Shown here one piece after another: positions 1-10,640 of a stretch of DNA of 64,000 nucleotides (position 1 is its first letter; each line of letters opens with the position of its first letter). Both the position numbers and the translations under genes were made by a program. Under the pieces are notes generated by a model. It saw only the letters and a program-made list of their open reading frames with translations, was not told where the DNA came from and did no database searches. Origin of the DNA: Anisodus tanguticus (lineage: Eukaryota; Streptophyta; Magnoliopsida; Solanales; Solanaceae); the NCBI GenBank assembly GCA_034509755.1, contig CM067559.1:37158032-37222031 (forward strand), read 5' to 3'.

Positions 1-212
1 ATCGTATGTATCATGAGAGAACCAAGCACAATGAAATCGATTGGCATTTTGTTAGGGAAAAGTTACAAGAGGGACTGGTCGAAACAGGATACATTTCTAC
101 TAAAGAATATCCTGCATATATATTCACTAAAGCACTGGGTCATCAGCAACATGCCTATCTACTATCAGAGTTGGGAATGAAGGACATATTACATTCTCAA
201 CTTGAGGGGGAG
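1..212 (+). pseudogene. Ty1/copia RNase H C-terminal fragment
   Basis: The frame beginning at base 6 reads HERTKH, then FVREKL, then IFTKALG and LEGEC. This is the conserved C-terminal end of the copia polyprotein, just after the RNase H domain. The rest of the element lies outside the window on the left. The frame remains open to base 245, but only because it runs into the LTR that starts at about 213. The residue before IFTKAL is Y, where most copias have D (ADIFTKAL), so this copy has drifted. Family assignment is firm; activity cannot be judged. Confidence 0.85.
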
Positions 213-524
213 TGTAGAAATGAAGATACAAGATTAGTACTTTAGGTAGTATTGACTTGTATAATGAGCTGTCAAGGTTGTACATAATTAGTTAGGAGTT
301 AGTTATAACTGTAGCACTGATAGCTAGTTAGTTAGCTTGATTAGACAGCTAATGATAAGTTAGAGTAATTAGCATAGATAAGATTCTGTATATATACATG
401 TAATGATCATTTTATTAGAAAATGAAGTAGAGAAGATATTTTTTCAATTTCTCTCCCTCTCTTCCATACGATTTCCTCTCCTCTTCATTCCTCTGTTGCT
501 TACCTTCTAAGCTTCCAGTTGACA
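213..524 (+). repeat. Copia 3' LTR (right edge approximate)
   Basis: A purine-rich tract (TTGAGGGGGA, 203-212) follows the copia C-terminus and is followed directly by TG at 213, the normal start of a 3' LTR. A TATA-like tract lies near 389-395 and CT-rich leader-like sequence follows at 450-500. The right edge is placed at a GACA near 524 without a matching LTR or target duplication to confirm it. Confidence 0.5.
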
Positions 525-1382
525 TCAATAGCTGCTCTCAGGCTTGTTTTAATGCTTGAGTTTACTTTAGCAATGACAGGTCAATTTGGAGTTGTGCCAA
601 TAAAGTTCTGACAGAAAGGTGGGAGTCCACCTTGATGGACAATTGATCATTATTTAAGTACATTTGGGATATATGATTTGAGGTTTGGGGTGGTTAGTTT
701 TATATTGGGGAGATAAGAATTAGTTGTTGAAGGTTATGAGTGTTAACGAAAATAGTGTTGATGCAGCCTAGAGGCAAAAATGGATTTTTTTCACGCATAA
801 ATTATGGGCTAATTTGACCTTTTTCCTTTATAAAAAAGTGCACATGTTGGAAAGCCTTGGCCATTAGTCAATAAGGGCAGATCTAATCTATATCTATAAC
901 GACATGGATATATCTGACCTAAATTATATATTAATGGAGAAAAATATAACCATTTCGCAAAGTCTGAGGAAAAATTTGGACCTTAAATTAAACATAGTCT
1001 TGAATCCAATTCTTGGGAAATTCAATTTGATTTATCATTTTGTGTAATATGGTATAAATCTGAGAAGATTACACCTTTACTGATATAAAACTTAGCACTT
1101 TTTTTCTTATTGATTTCCGGGGTGGTGGCATTCTTGAATAAAGTATATTTGAACATAATTAACACTTCTTATATCAGGATAGACCTCTCCAGTTGAGTTG
1201 GGCGTCGGGGCCTTGGATGTCTAGCGATTGACACATAGGGAATGGTTGCCCAAGTTTCTCAACTTGGTATCCTGCACCTCACACTCACGATATCTACATT
1301 TGATTGTGCCTTGGAGACGCAATCAAAGCACGCCTGTGTTTGGTGTGCTTCTTTCACGTACTATAATCCTAGGTGTCTTCTA

Positions 1383-1597
1383 ATTAACGATCTTCTAGCC
1401 TTAGGTGAAATTGTGTTCGGCCCAGGAATTTTCAACGTCCTCCTATGATATTCTAATCTGAGAGAACTAAAAGACTGACTTATTCAGTCTTCCAATTAAT
1501 GATCTTCTAGCCTTAGAAGAAATTGTGTTCGGCCCAGGAATTTGCAACATCCTTCTCTGATATTCTAATTTGAGAGAACTAAAAGACTAACTTATTC
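1383..1597. repeat. Tandem duplication, period 112 bp
   Basis: Two adjacent copies begin with ATTAAYGATCTTCTAGCC at 1383 and 1495. They stay alike through GTGTTCGGCCCAGGAATTT and GAGAGAACTAAAAGACT, diverging only near 1597. Scattered substitutions show it is not brand new. Function unknown. Confidence 0.85.
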
Positions 1598-2109
1598 GGT
1601 GGCTTTCGTGGTCATCCTCATTAAACCAACTTAAATTTGAACTACGATTCAGATCAAGTGTTATCAAAATTGTTTTTTTTTTATATCTGCGCTTAGACTT
1701 TACTTCCCCCCTTTTTATTGCGATCCAATATTTATTTTCGAATGTTACGACTGATAATTGAAAGTTGTAACTATAATAATCATATAATTAGAAGTATTAG
1801 TTCGATGCGACTTTATATTATAATACATCAAAAGGCTCAAATATCCATTCTTTTATGTGTAAAATCTAAAAAGGAGTTGTAATTGCTAGCATTAATATAA
1901 AATAAATAAGCTTAAATATCTTGCACAAATTTATCCTGCTAATCTAACGAACTTGTAACTCTTCCTTTTGGCAAAAAAAAAAAAGTGATAGGACAACTAA
2001 TCACCATTAGTACAACTAAGCTTTACTAATTAAAATGAAGCAGGCCGACCAATAAATTCTTCATTGCTAAAATTGAGTTCTCAGCAAGGACTTGCTCACA
2101 TACTAATAC

Positions 2110-2277
2110 AGACGAATCTAAAATTTAAATTTACGAGTTCTTAATTCTAAAATAATGATTCCGAATGTTAGTAATTAGATTTTAAATTTAATTTATTATA
2201 TATATATATATATGATGAATTTTTTATAACAAATATATATAATATTTGAGCTAAAATTACTGAATTCTACTGAACAG
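2110..2277. repeat. Short dispersed repeat, MITE-like, diverged
   Basis: The order of phrases (CTAAAATTTAAATTTACGAGTTC, a TA-rich middle, GATGAATTTTTTATAAC, GAGCTAAAATTACTGAATTC) matches, in diverged form, the repeat at 10300-10468. Both resemble a repeat I associate with Solanaceae. No target duplication could be confirmed. Confidence 0.4.
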
Positions 2278-2728
2278 TATATTCAAGTATACATTTGCAC
2301 CTGCATGTCAAAGAAAGGTGTTGAAATTATCAAAAAGAAAATTAATTTAAGTGCTCTAATCCACACAAAAAGTTAATTTTTGACGCAAAATATAATGTTA
2401 GCGTTCACAATCATGTTAAATTATATAAAAAGGGATTCCCTTTTTTGCAAGGCACATTAGTAGAGTAGACATCAATGTCGATATATTCAACTTGTGTCAT
2501 TATTGTCCAAGAATTCTCTCGTCTGCACCATGATTTAGTATATGGCATCTACACATCCACAACAATTAGTAATCTGAAAAAGATTACAATTAATCTACTA
2601 TCATTGGTACTCAATTATAATATATATAAAATTTAATTATCAGGTTTACAGGGTATATAATTTAAATCATATTATTAAGCCTGCCGGTATAGGTTAAGTT
2701 ACAAGTAGACTGTAACGGATGAATATTC

Positions 2729-4197
2729 TGTTGGAAATTAGCCTTTGACGGGGAGATGCGTCCACCCATCTTTGATGAATTAAACACTAGTGTTTCGCAT
2801 GTTGGAGACCTTGTCTCTTCGCACATGCATGATCTACGAAGTGAGTAGATGACCGTAGGGCCAAGAATCGTCTAATTTCGTTGAGAAATGAAAGAGATAT
2901 TGGTCCACGAAGTAAGGTGTTTGAGACATGGAAATGTGGTGTGGGACAAATCTACCACATCGGTGGGAATAGGAAGAATTGCTCTCTATATAAGTCTCTA
3001 ATGTGGTAAAGGGTTTGGATCCCCAAGGGGTATCCCATGTGTTTAAAGGAGGGAAGACCTAGATGTGCTTGGGTTCAAGGCTAAGCCCACACGCGCGCCG
3101 CCGCCCGCCCATCCCGTCCGGTCTCGGGCTCGGGTCACGGGTCACGGGTCACGGGTCGTGGGCTGTGGGCTGTGGGCCTTTCTGATATTATCTTTTTGGA
3201 CCAGAGAGCTCTGCCAGATGTACAGTTTGGACCAGAATTCTTTTATATGTACAGTTTGGTCCCTGAAGTTTCAATATTTACAGTTTGGTCCCCAAAATTT
3301 CTGGGAAGGTGACGGAAGGCAGAAAGCCTACCGTTGGGACTGTTTTTTGAGGCATTAATCAGCCATTACTTGGCTGATTAACTCCTCCATTAACAGCCAA
3401 TTACTTGGCCATGAACAACCTTAAATCGCCCTCCTTGATGGCCATTTATCGCCCTTACTTGGTCGCTTTAATGGCCTCCTAATGGCCATTAACAGCCATG
3501 TTTTGGGCAGTTGTACAGCCCCTTCTCCTTGCTATATATTGAGCCTTCTTTGGCTCAATTCAGTAGCAAGAAACAGGCCAGAAAATACACGAAAATACAA
3601 AGCTGAAAACCGGCTGAAATAAGGCAAGAAACGACCGTAAAAACCGAACGAAAATCGGGCGAAAAAAAGTGACAAACCGTGACGAAAATCGGTGAGCAAA
3701 CCCACACATATACACAAGATATACACTACAGAGACACATTATATACACAGAGACAAAAGAGAAGAGTTTTGATAAACTCTTCCTTCCTATTCCATATCTT
3801 CAGCAAGTCAAGTCATATTTGTTTTCTTCGCCAGGCTCAACCTATTGGCTTTGTAGTGTTGAGATTAAAGTGTTGTTTTATCTTGGGAGACTATTGCCCG
3901 CTAACGTAAAAGCATATATACGGGGCAATCTTGTCTTAAGGATAGAGGGCTATCCTCGACTCAACACACAATGTTGTAACCATCCAGATTTAGTTGTTTT
4001 TTGATTTCAGGTTATCAAGATTCAAGGCACAACAAACTTGCGGCAGTTCTCAAGATTGGCTTTGCAAGGTGATCAAGATTCAAGACACAACACATATGCG
4101 GCTGTTTTGAAGATTGACAGTTTATTTATCCTTTCGAACATTTGTAATAGTTATTACTTCCCGTACTGCTCTATAAAGTACCATAGAAATACCAACA
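2729..4197 (+). repeat. Element A 5' LTR (1469 bp)
   Basis: Starts TGTTGGAAATTAGCC and ends ATACCAACA. It matches the 3' LTR (8265-9754) almost base for base over the first ~390 bp and the last ~470 bp. The copies differ strongly in two blocks (about 3120-3330 and 3555-3690). A GCGCGCCGCCGCCC run lies near 3091-3104. Confidence 0.95.
2987..2993 (+). promoter_or_regulatory. TATA box in element A 5' LTR
   Basis: TATATAA follows the stretch CTACCACATCGGTGGGAATA and precedes GTCTCTAATGTGG. The same arrangement recurs in the 3' LTR near 8524 and in the related LTR at 26290. Position and conservation in three LTRs suggest the core promoter; this is inferred. Confidence 0.5.
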
Positions 4198-5619
4198 ACT
4201 TAAGACAAGATTGTATAGTATTACTATTAGTGTTCGAGAGATGTCGGTCAAAAGTTGTGTGACCAAATCTGGATATGGCAATGGTTTTCTGGTAGAAGAG
4301 AGTGATGATGATGAACGTGTTCATGGTGTCACCGCTACCAAGACTGGTGGGAGCAAGCGCTCTCGAGAGCCTGAGGATGTCAACTGGGACAAGAGGAGAA
4401 GATTGAAGATGTACTTCTATCTTGCAGCAGAAGGCCTGTATCTATCCCGGACAAAAGATCCGAATAATGGTGAGAAGGAAATGGACACTCGGTCGATGAA
4501 GTGACTGAAGTGAGCCAGAATCCGAAATTGGGATAAGTAGTTTTTCTTACTTGTCAAGAATAAAGATTAAATTATGTCCGATTAAAAATGGATTAAAGTA
4601 AGGAGGAATATGAAAATAATTTATATTCCTTATGCTTTAACAAATCGAAGTTTAATCTCATCTTCTTTTCCGTTTAAAGATTGGATTTTGTAAACGACTT
4701 AAGAAGATCCGTTCTTTTAAGTGTAATTACTAAAGTGTGGTAAAGTATGTTCGCACATACGAGGGAGTAAGATCCACCGATCGTGCGAAAACTCGTTACC
4801 ACTCTTAAGTAAGCGCCAAGAATTATCCGGGCACCAATCTTAACGAAAGGAGTCTAAAAGTTAAAGACGTTGAGCCTGTCATATTATTTGGCGAGAAGAT
4901 CCTTCATAGGATGATATTGGACACTCAGTCATACAAAGCCTCCGGGTGACTGGAGTGTGCCAAAATTCCTTTGATATGATTATATTGGACACTCAGTCAT
5001 ACAAAGCCTCCGGGCGACTGGAGTAGGGCCAAAATTCATTTCAAGGAAAAATAATGGACACCTAGTAAGGTGGGCCACAGTTTCCAGGTCTTAAATGATC
5101 CGAAGGCCTAAAGAAAAGGCAGAAAAGAAATTGGACACTCATCCGCCAAAGCAACCGGAGTGGGCTGAATATCGGATCACATATGATCCGGTTACGCCTA
5201 ACCACGGGTAAGAGGTTGTTCATGTGAAGCAACACCACCTCTAAAGTAGAAGGGGTTGGAGAGGTTGTCCTCAATAGGACTTCATGGATTGGGATCACTC
5301 AAAGATGAGGTGATACATATTCCTAACTTGGTTTAAGGGACGCTGTTGGTCAAGCTGGTTTGAGATTAGTCCAACATGTCTGTGATAACTAAGAATGGTA
5401 CAGTATGTCTGTAGCCAAATAAATGATATATTTGTAATCCGTGCGTCTATGCCATCATAGATTAAGACACGTTAAATAGCAAGTCATTCAAAAGCTAACG
5501 ATGTTGAGATTGTTGCCTTCTTCGACATAAACCCTCAAAATAAATGTGAGGTAGATGAAGAGGCAAAATCACCTTTCCAAATTCCGTCAAGGGAATAGCG
5601 AAAGAAGATCGCTCCTCTA
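4198..5619 (+). pseudogene. Element A leader and degenerate gag region
   Basis: This lies directly after the 5' LTR, where copia elements carry the leader and gag. One open stretch (4211-4504) contains a lysine/arginine-rich segment but no zinc knuckle I can recognise. The phrase GGACACTC with a downstream GACTGGAGT or similar recurs near 4483, 4919, 4987 and 5133; the middle two form a 68-bp tandem pair. No intact gag frame remains. Confidence 0.5.
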
Positions 5620-6035
5620 GAACTTAGTCACACCTACTTGGGTGATTTGAAGTTTATACAAAATAGAGGGGGAGACAAGTACGTTGTGATCTTCATTGAT
5701 GATGGTACAACGTATGGAATCCTTTGTTTGTTAAAAAGCAAAGATGAAGTTGTTGAAGCGGATAAGCGCTACAAAGCAGAAGTTGAATATCAACTAAGCC
5801 TACGGATTGAGAAATTCGTAGTGATAGAGGGGGAGAATGTGAAGCATCGTTCATTAAACGATCGCTCATTACTCACCTCGCCTAACGGTGTTAGCCAAGC
5901 GCAAACCCGTACGCCTAAATTATGTTGGGCAAGGTGATCCTTACCGCTAATGCGATTCTCAACAGAACTCCGCATAAGGATAAGGATAACTCTCCGTGTG
6001 AAACATGGAAATGATCTCACATACAAAAGTTGTGA
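5620..6035 (+). pseudogene. Element A integrase remnant
   Basis: One frame reads GDKYVVIFIDD, then LLKSKDEV, then YKAEVEYQL, the start of the copia integrase core with its first catalytic region. The expected SDRGGEY segment is degraded. A few codons on, NGV appears, followed after a jump by TANAILNRTPHKDKDNSPCETW (5955-6030), the end of the integrase. Around 70-80 residues, including parts of the catalytic core, are missing. Confidence 0.8.
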
Positions 6036-6424
6036 TGTGGGATGGCTTGGTAGAAGTTGGACTACCGAGACAGTCAAGTTCGACCTAAGATCGTAGATTG
6101 CATATCCACCGGATCCGTAAAAATAACGAGTGCCGATCGCCTCTTGGCATCAAAGAATGTCGAATTCTTTTAAGATAGCTTTCCTTGAAAAAGGAAAAAG
6201 GAGTAATTGCTCAAGGTTATCAAGAACCCGCGAGGGCTCGACCGTCCGAATCGGACGTTCCGTATCTACAGACTCGAAAGTTGCCGGCTATCCGAACTTA
6301 ATATTCCGGATCCGCAGAACTCGGGATTCTAGATGTTGAACCGAGAAGGAGCAAAGAGGGGACAAAGACTTGTTCCATACCTTCTAGCTTGTATGGTTGA
6401 GAACAAACCACGGAAAATTAATAA

Positions 6425-7860
6425 ATAATTGTCATCTCCAAAAGCGATGCTTTGGAAAGAAGCTACAAAGAGAGAAATAGACTCTATCATATAGAACCAT
6501 ACTTGCGTAATGGTTGATCTTCCTCCGGGAAAAGAACCTTTGGGTTGTAAGATGTGCTCCCCTGTGAGTAGCTTCACATCCAGGGCCATTGCAGTCTTGC
6601 GTGGCATGAATGTTGAATTAGCCTTCCCAACCGTAGAGTTGGAAGAAGAGAATCAGACATGGTTTGCCGGACTGTTGGGCTTCTTCCTGAACTTTCATTT
6701 TGGTCCCTGAAATGTTTACATTTTGGTCCTGAAAGTTTCAGATAAAATAGGAACAATGAATCTGACCACAGAAACATTGACTCTGAAGTTAGAATGCCAA
6801 CAGTTGGAGAATCAACAGTCTAAAAGTAAAAGTCATATTGAAACAAAGTCTCGATATGAAAGATATGGGTATCACAGATGACATCTTTGGAATTGGATTT
6901 CTAAGACATCTAACGGATCGGTCGATAGTAGACAGCCTCGTTGAAGCCACCAATGGATATGAATCATAGAACCGATTGGAATCATGGTGCACCCATAGAC
7001 AAGGAGCGATATGCTCGTGTCACGTGTAGTTCAATGTATTATACACACTACAACCGACCGGTATCGTCTTACAAAGCAGATCGTTGAACTAAGGTTCACC
7101 GATGATTTCAATACATGATCAATAGAAAGGCGTTAAGTCGGATATGACGATATCCGAATTATTCACTTATCTACGGATTATAGTATTCGGATGTCCAAAG
7201 CGGTTCGAGAGAACACCGTGATGCAAACCGGACATCGTATATGAAGAACACCAAAGCCACAAGTAAATGTGTATGGTGGTTCTTGGAAAATCCTCTAAGC
7301 AAACTTGCATCGGCCGATTCATGATGGAATCGGGGTTTATCGCTTTATACAAAGCATGAAAGAAGTTGAGTGACTTCACGACTCTTTAGAGGACGTCCCT
7401 TATTGGGAGAAACCCGTGCCTTCAAAGCAGCTATACATCGTGGCTAGCCGGTCGGCTTCGGGAAGGACACGGATGACGGCGTCCGGACATATCTTTTAGG
7501 ATCCGTCGGAGACATAAGACCATATGGCGTTGATCATCACGGGTGTCACATCCTTGTTTACTAACTAAGGGGCTACCCGGAGATCAAGTGTTCTGCCTGT
7601 CTAGGGGAATTGGCTTAAAACCCAAACAATACGAACCTTTGCGGTGGAAACCCAACCATACTGATTGGAGATCCCAAGAATGTGGTTCAATGGGAAAACT
7701 AAGCGGCAAAAGGTTCGGTTGAGCGCTTCGGTGGAAGCAAGAAGCACTTCGGATGATGATTTCGTACGGAAACATGAATCCAAAGTCGTTCCCGCGATAG
7801 ACATTAAAGTGTCGCTCGCATGGTGGGTAAAGGTTAAGTTTCCAAACCTTTAAAAGATCC
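6425..7860 (+). pseudogene. Element A reverse transcriptase / RNase H remnant
   Basis: In shifting frames this shows SDALWKEATKREIDSI, then MVDLPPGKEPLGCKM (RT N-terminus); DMGITDDIFGIGFLR-like sequence near 6860; then SSKQTCIGRF and MESGFIALYKA (RNase H) near 7285-7360. Most of the RT core between the first two blocks is missing. In its place, 6690-6750 carries LTR-like TTTGGTCCCTGAA phrases. The polyprotein end (LTKGLPGDQV) lies near 7560. Confidence 0.75.
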
Positions 7861-8253
7861 TCAAACGGTTGAGGTTAAGGTTGGGGAACTTTTAATGATT
7901 CCTAACACTTGTGAAGTGGGGTATAGCAGATACCTTGTAGGAGATCACCTATTTAAGTGCGAGGATGGCCGACTCAAATGAACGCACTTAAGAATCCAAG
8001 TGTGTCCATGGCCACAACGGACGTAAACGTAAGAAGGAAAATGAATAAGAAGAGTTATTGTGTTGATATCGTTGTCTTGGCTTACACTAAACACTGACGG
8101 TTCAAGACATCACGTTCACCGCGCAGTAAGTAAGTCCGATGGTTTCAACTAGGGAAGGTTCAAAGCGAAAGCTACCTCTCCTGATGCAATATCATTTCGC
8201 TGAAAGATTGCTGAAATGTAGGCACCTTGTGCGTGCACCACAATCTCTCTTTC

Positions 8254-8264
8254 ATAGAGGGGAT
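8254..8264 (+). other. Element A polypurine tract
   Basis: ATAGAGGGGAT lies directly before the TGTTGG start of the 3' LTR, the expected place for plus-strand priming. The related element has the same AGAGGGGAT before its LTR at 26290. Confidence 0.7.
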
Positions 8265-9754
8265 TGTTGGAAATTAGCCTTTGACGGGGAGATGCGTCCA
8301 CCCATCTTTGATGAATTAAACACTAGTGTTTCGCATGTTGGAGACCTTGTCTCTTCGCACATGCATGATCTACGAAGTGAGTAGATAACCGTAGGGCCAA
8401 GAATCGTCTAATTTCGTTGAGAAATGAAAGAGATATTGGTCCACGAAGTAAGGTGTTTGAGACATGGAAATGTGGTGTGGGACAAATCTACCACATCGGT
8501 GGGAATAGGAAGAATTGCTCTCTATATAAGTCTCTAATGTGGTAAAGGGTTTGGATCCCCAAGGGGTATCCCATGTGTTTAAAGGAGGGAAGACCTAGAT
8601 GTGCTTGGGTTCAAGGCTAAGCCCACGCGCGCGCCGCCGCCCGCCCATCCCGTCGGGCCCGGCCCGGTCTCGGGCTCGGGTCACGGGTCGTGGGTCGTGG
8701 GCGTGGGTCGTGGGCCTTTTCGATATTATCTTTTTGGACCGAGAGCTCGCGTATGTACGTTTGATCCCCGAAGTTTCGGATGTACGCTTTGGACCGAATT
8801 CTTTTATATGTACAGTTTGGTCCCCGAAGTTTCAATATTTACGCTTGGTCCCCAAAATTTCGGGAAGGTGACGGAAGGCGAAAGCCTACCGTTGGGACTG
8901 TTTTTTGAGGCATTAATCAGCCATTACTTGGCTGATTAACTCCTCCATTAACAGCCAATTACTTGGCCATGAACAACCTTAAATCGCCCTCCTTGATGGC
9001 CATTTATCGCCCTTACTTGGTCGCTTTAATGGCCTCCTAATGGCCATTAACAGCCATGTTTTGGGCAGTTGTACAGCCCCTTCTCCTTGCTATATATTGA
9101 GCCTTCTTTGGCTCAATTCGGGAAGGAAGAAACAGCAGAAAATAGACGAAAATACAAAGGCTGAAAACTCGGCGAAATAAGGCAAGAAACGACGTAAAAA
9201 ACGAACGAAAATCGAAAGAAAACGGTGACCAAACCGTGACGAAAATCAGTGAGCAAACCCACACATATACACAAGATATACACTACAGAGACACATTATA
9301 TACACAGAGACAAAAGAGAAGAGTTTTGATAAACTCTTCCTTCCTATTCCATATCTTCAGCAAGTCAAGTCATATTTGTTTTCTTCGCCAGGCTCAACCT
9401 ATTGGCTTTGTAGTGTTGAGATTAAAGTGTTGTTTTATCTTGGGAGACTATTGCCCGCTAACGTAAAAGCATATATACGGGACAATCTTGTCTTAAGGAT
9501 AGAGGGCTATCCTCGACTCAACACACAATGTTGTAACCATCCAGATTTAGTTGTTTCTTGATTTCAGGTTATCAAGATTCAAGGCACAACAAACTTGCGG
9601 CAGTTCTCAAGATTGGCTTTGCAAGGTGATCAAGATTCAAGACACAACACATATGCGGCTGTTTTGAAGATTGACAGTTTATTTATCCTTTCGAACATTT
9701 GTAATAGTTATTACTTCCCGTACTGCTCTATAAAGTACCATAGAAATACCAACA
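8265..9754 (+). repeat. Element A 3' LTR (1490 bp)
   Basis: Starts TGTTGG and ends CCAACA, followed by TSD TATTC. The last ~470 bp differ from the 5' LTR at only two positions that I count. Between about 8655-8880 and 9118-9245 the copies differ at many sites, often with CG where the 5' LTR has CAG or CTG. Confidence 0.95.
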
Positions 9755-10299
9755 TATTCCATCTAAAGAAACATTATTATTTTTTTAATTCTGATATTAC
9801 TTAGATCCCCTTTATACAATTATCAATGGTAAACTTTCACATGAAACGAAATGGAGGTTCAAAATCTCCACTGTAAGAACCGTTCCAAATTAGGATAAAG
9901 TAGGACAAATAGGAGCCTAGTTACATACAGAATCAAATTCCATGAAAACAATTCACAATTTATGATCACTAGGAAAATGATGTCACGATGCCATGAAGAA
10001 AACCATAATTTATTATGTCACAATGCCATGAAGAAAACCATAACTTGTTCTTCTTTTATTTATTCTGTTCTGGAATCAACTCTAGTGTCATAATTAAATG
10101 GACTTTCTAATGTCATAAGTGAAAAAAACAAAACGCAAACTAATTCTAGTTTAATTTGGTCAGTGAGAGACGGACACACAAAAATCAATGAATAGTAATA
10201 CTTACTTGAACCTAGTGCATGCATTAAATTATATTAATTTACTTAGGTTAAATGATACATACCTTACTTCTTTTTTATTTAATCATACAATATCCGCAA

Positions 10300-10468
10300 A
10301 GGCGAAGTCAAAATTTAAAGCTTATGAATTTTAGATTCTAATTTTTTCAAGTTATTGGTTCTAATTGGTAACATGGTCATATTCAATGAATTTTAAAATA
10401 AATATAGGGTTTGAATCAAAGCTAATGAATTTGGCCGAACCCGTAGCCAACATTTTAACTCCACCACT
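10300..10468. repeat. MITE-like repeat, second copy
   Basis: Begins near AAAGGCGAAGTCAAAATTTAAAGC and ends AACCCGTAGCCAACATTTTAACTCCACCAC. The ends are imperfect inverted repeats (GGCGAAGT against ACTCCACC). It resembles the 2110-2277 sequence and a repeat I associate with Solanaceae. Confidence 0.5.
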
Positions 10469-10469
10469 G

Positions 10470-10640
10470 AGTATCTAGAGCCTATAGGCCCTATCTAATC
10501 CGGACTCGTGTCGGGCAGTCTCACTAAATCAGATAAAATACTTTCTATCGACAAGTTCTTGAATCTCGCAACTCTAACTCAAGACCTCCGATTAAAGGGT
10601 GAAGTAATCTGAACTATCCGGTCCACTACCCCTCAGTGGT
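10470..10640 (-). repeat. SINE-like sequence
   Basis: Read on the minus strand it has GGTCTTGAGTTAGAGTT, close to a tRNA-type B box. This is followed by a body ending in GACACGAGTCCGGATTAG, a phrase I recall from Solanaceae SINEs. There is no clear poly-A or target duplication, so the call is tentative. Confidence 0.35.

Larger units (their letters stand above)
525..2728. other. AT-rich intergenic DNA
   Basis: No protein with a recognisable domain is encoded here. The stretch holds a 112-bp tandem duplication (1383-1597), a diverged short repeat (2110-2277), a TA-rich tract near 2198-2212 and long AT-rich filler. An open frame at 1242-1448 has no recognised motif. Confidence 0.6.
2729..9754 (+). 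mobile_element. Ty1/copia element A, complete but coding-dead
   Basis: The element runs from TGTTGG (2729) to CCAACA (9754), a 6-bp inverted terminal repeat. It is flanked by the 5-bp target duplication TATTC (2724-2728 and 9755-9759). Two long LTRs bracket about 4.1 kb of interior. The interior shows gag-like sequence, then integrase, then RT and RNase H, the copia order, but every domain is broken by stops, frameshifts and deletions. A usual initiator-Met primer site (TGGTATCAGAGC) is not visible after the 5' LTR. The element could have moved only with proteins supplied by relatives. A related fragment lies at 24844-27572. Confidence 0.95.

Noticed and set aside
1242..1448. 68-residue frame as a gene
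   Set aside because: No homologous motif recognised, and the frame overlaps a tandem duplication.
3065..3358. Frames in the LTRs of element A (also 8599-8939) as proteins
   Set aside because: They lie within LTRs, translate GC-rich and repeat sequence, and are not conserved between the two LTRs.
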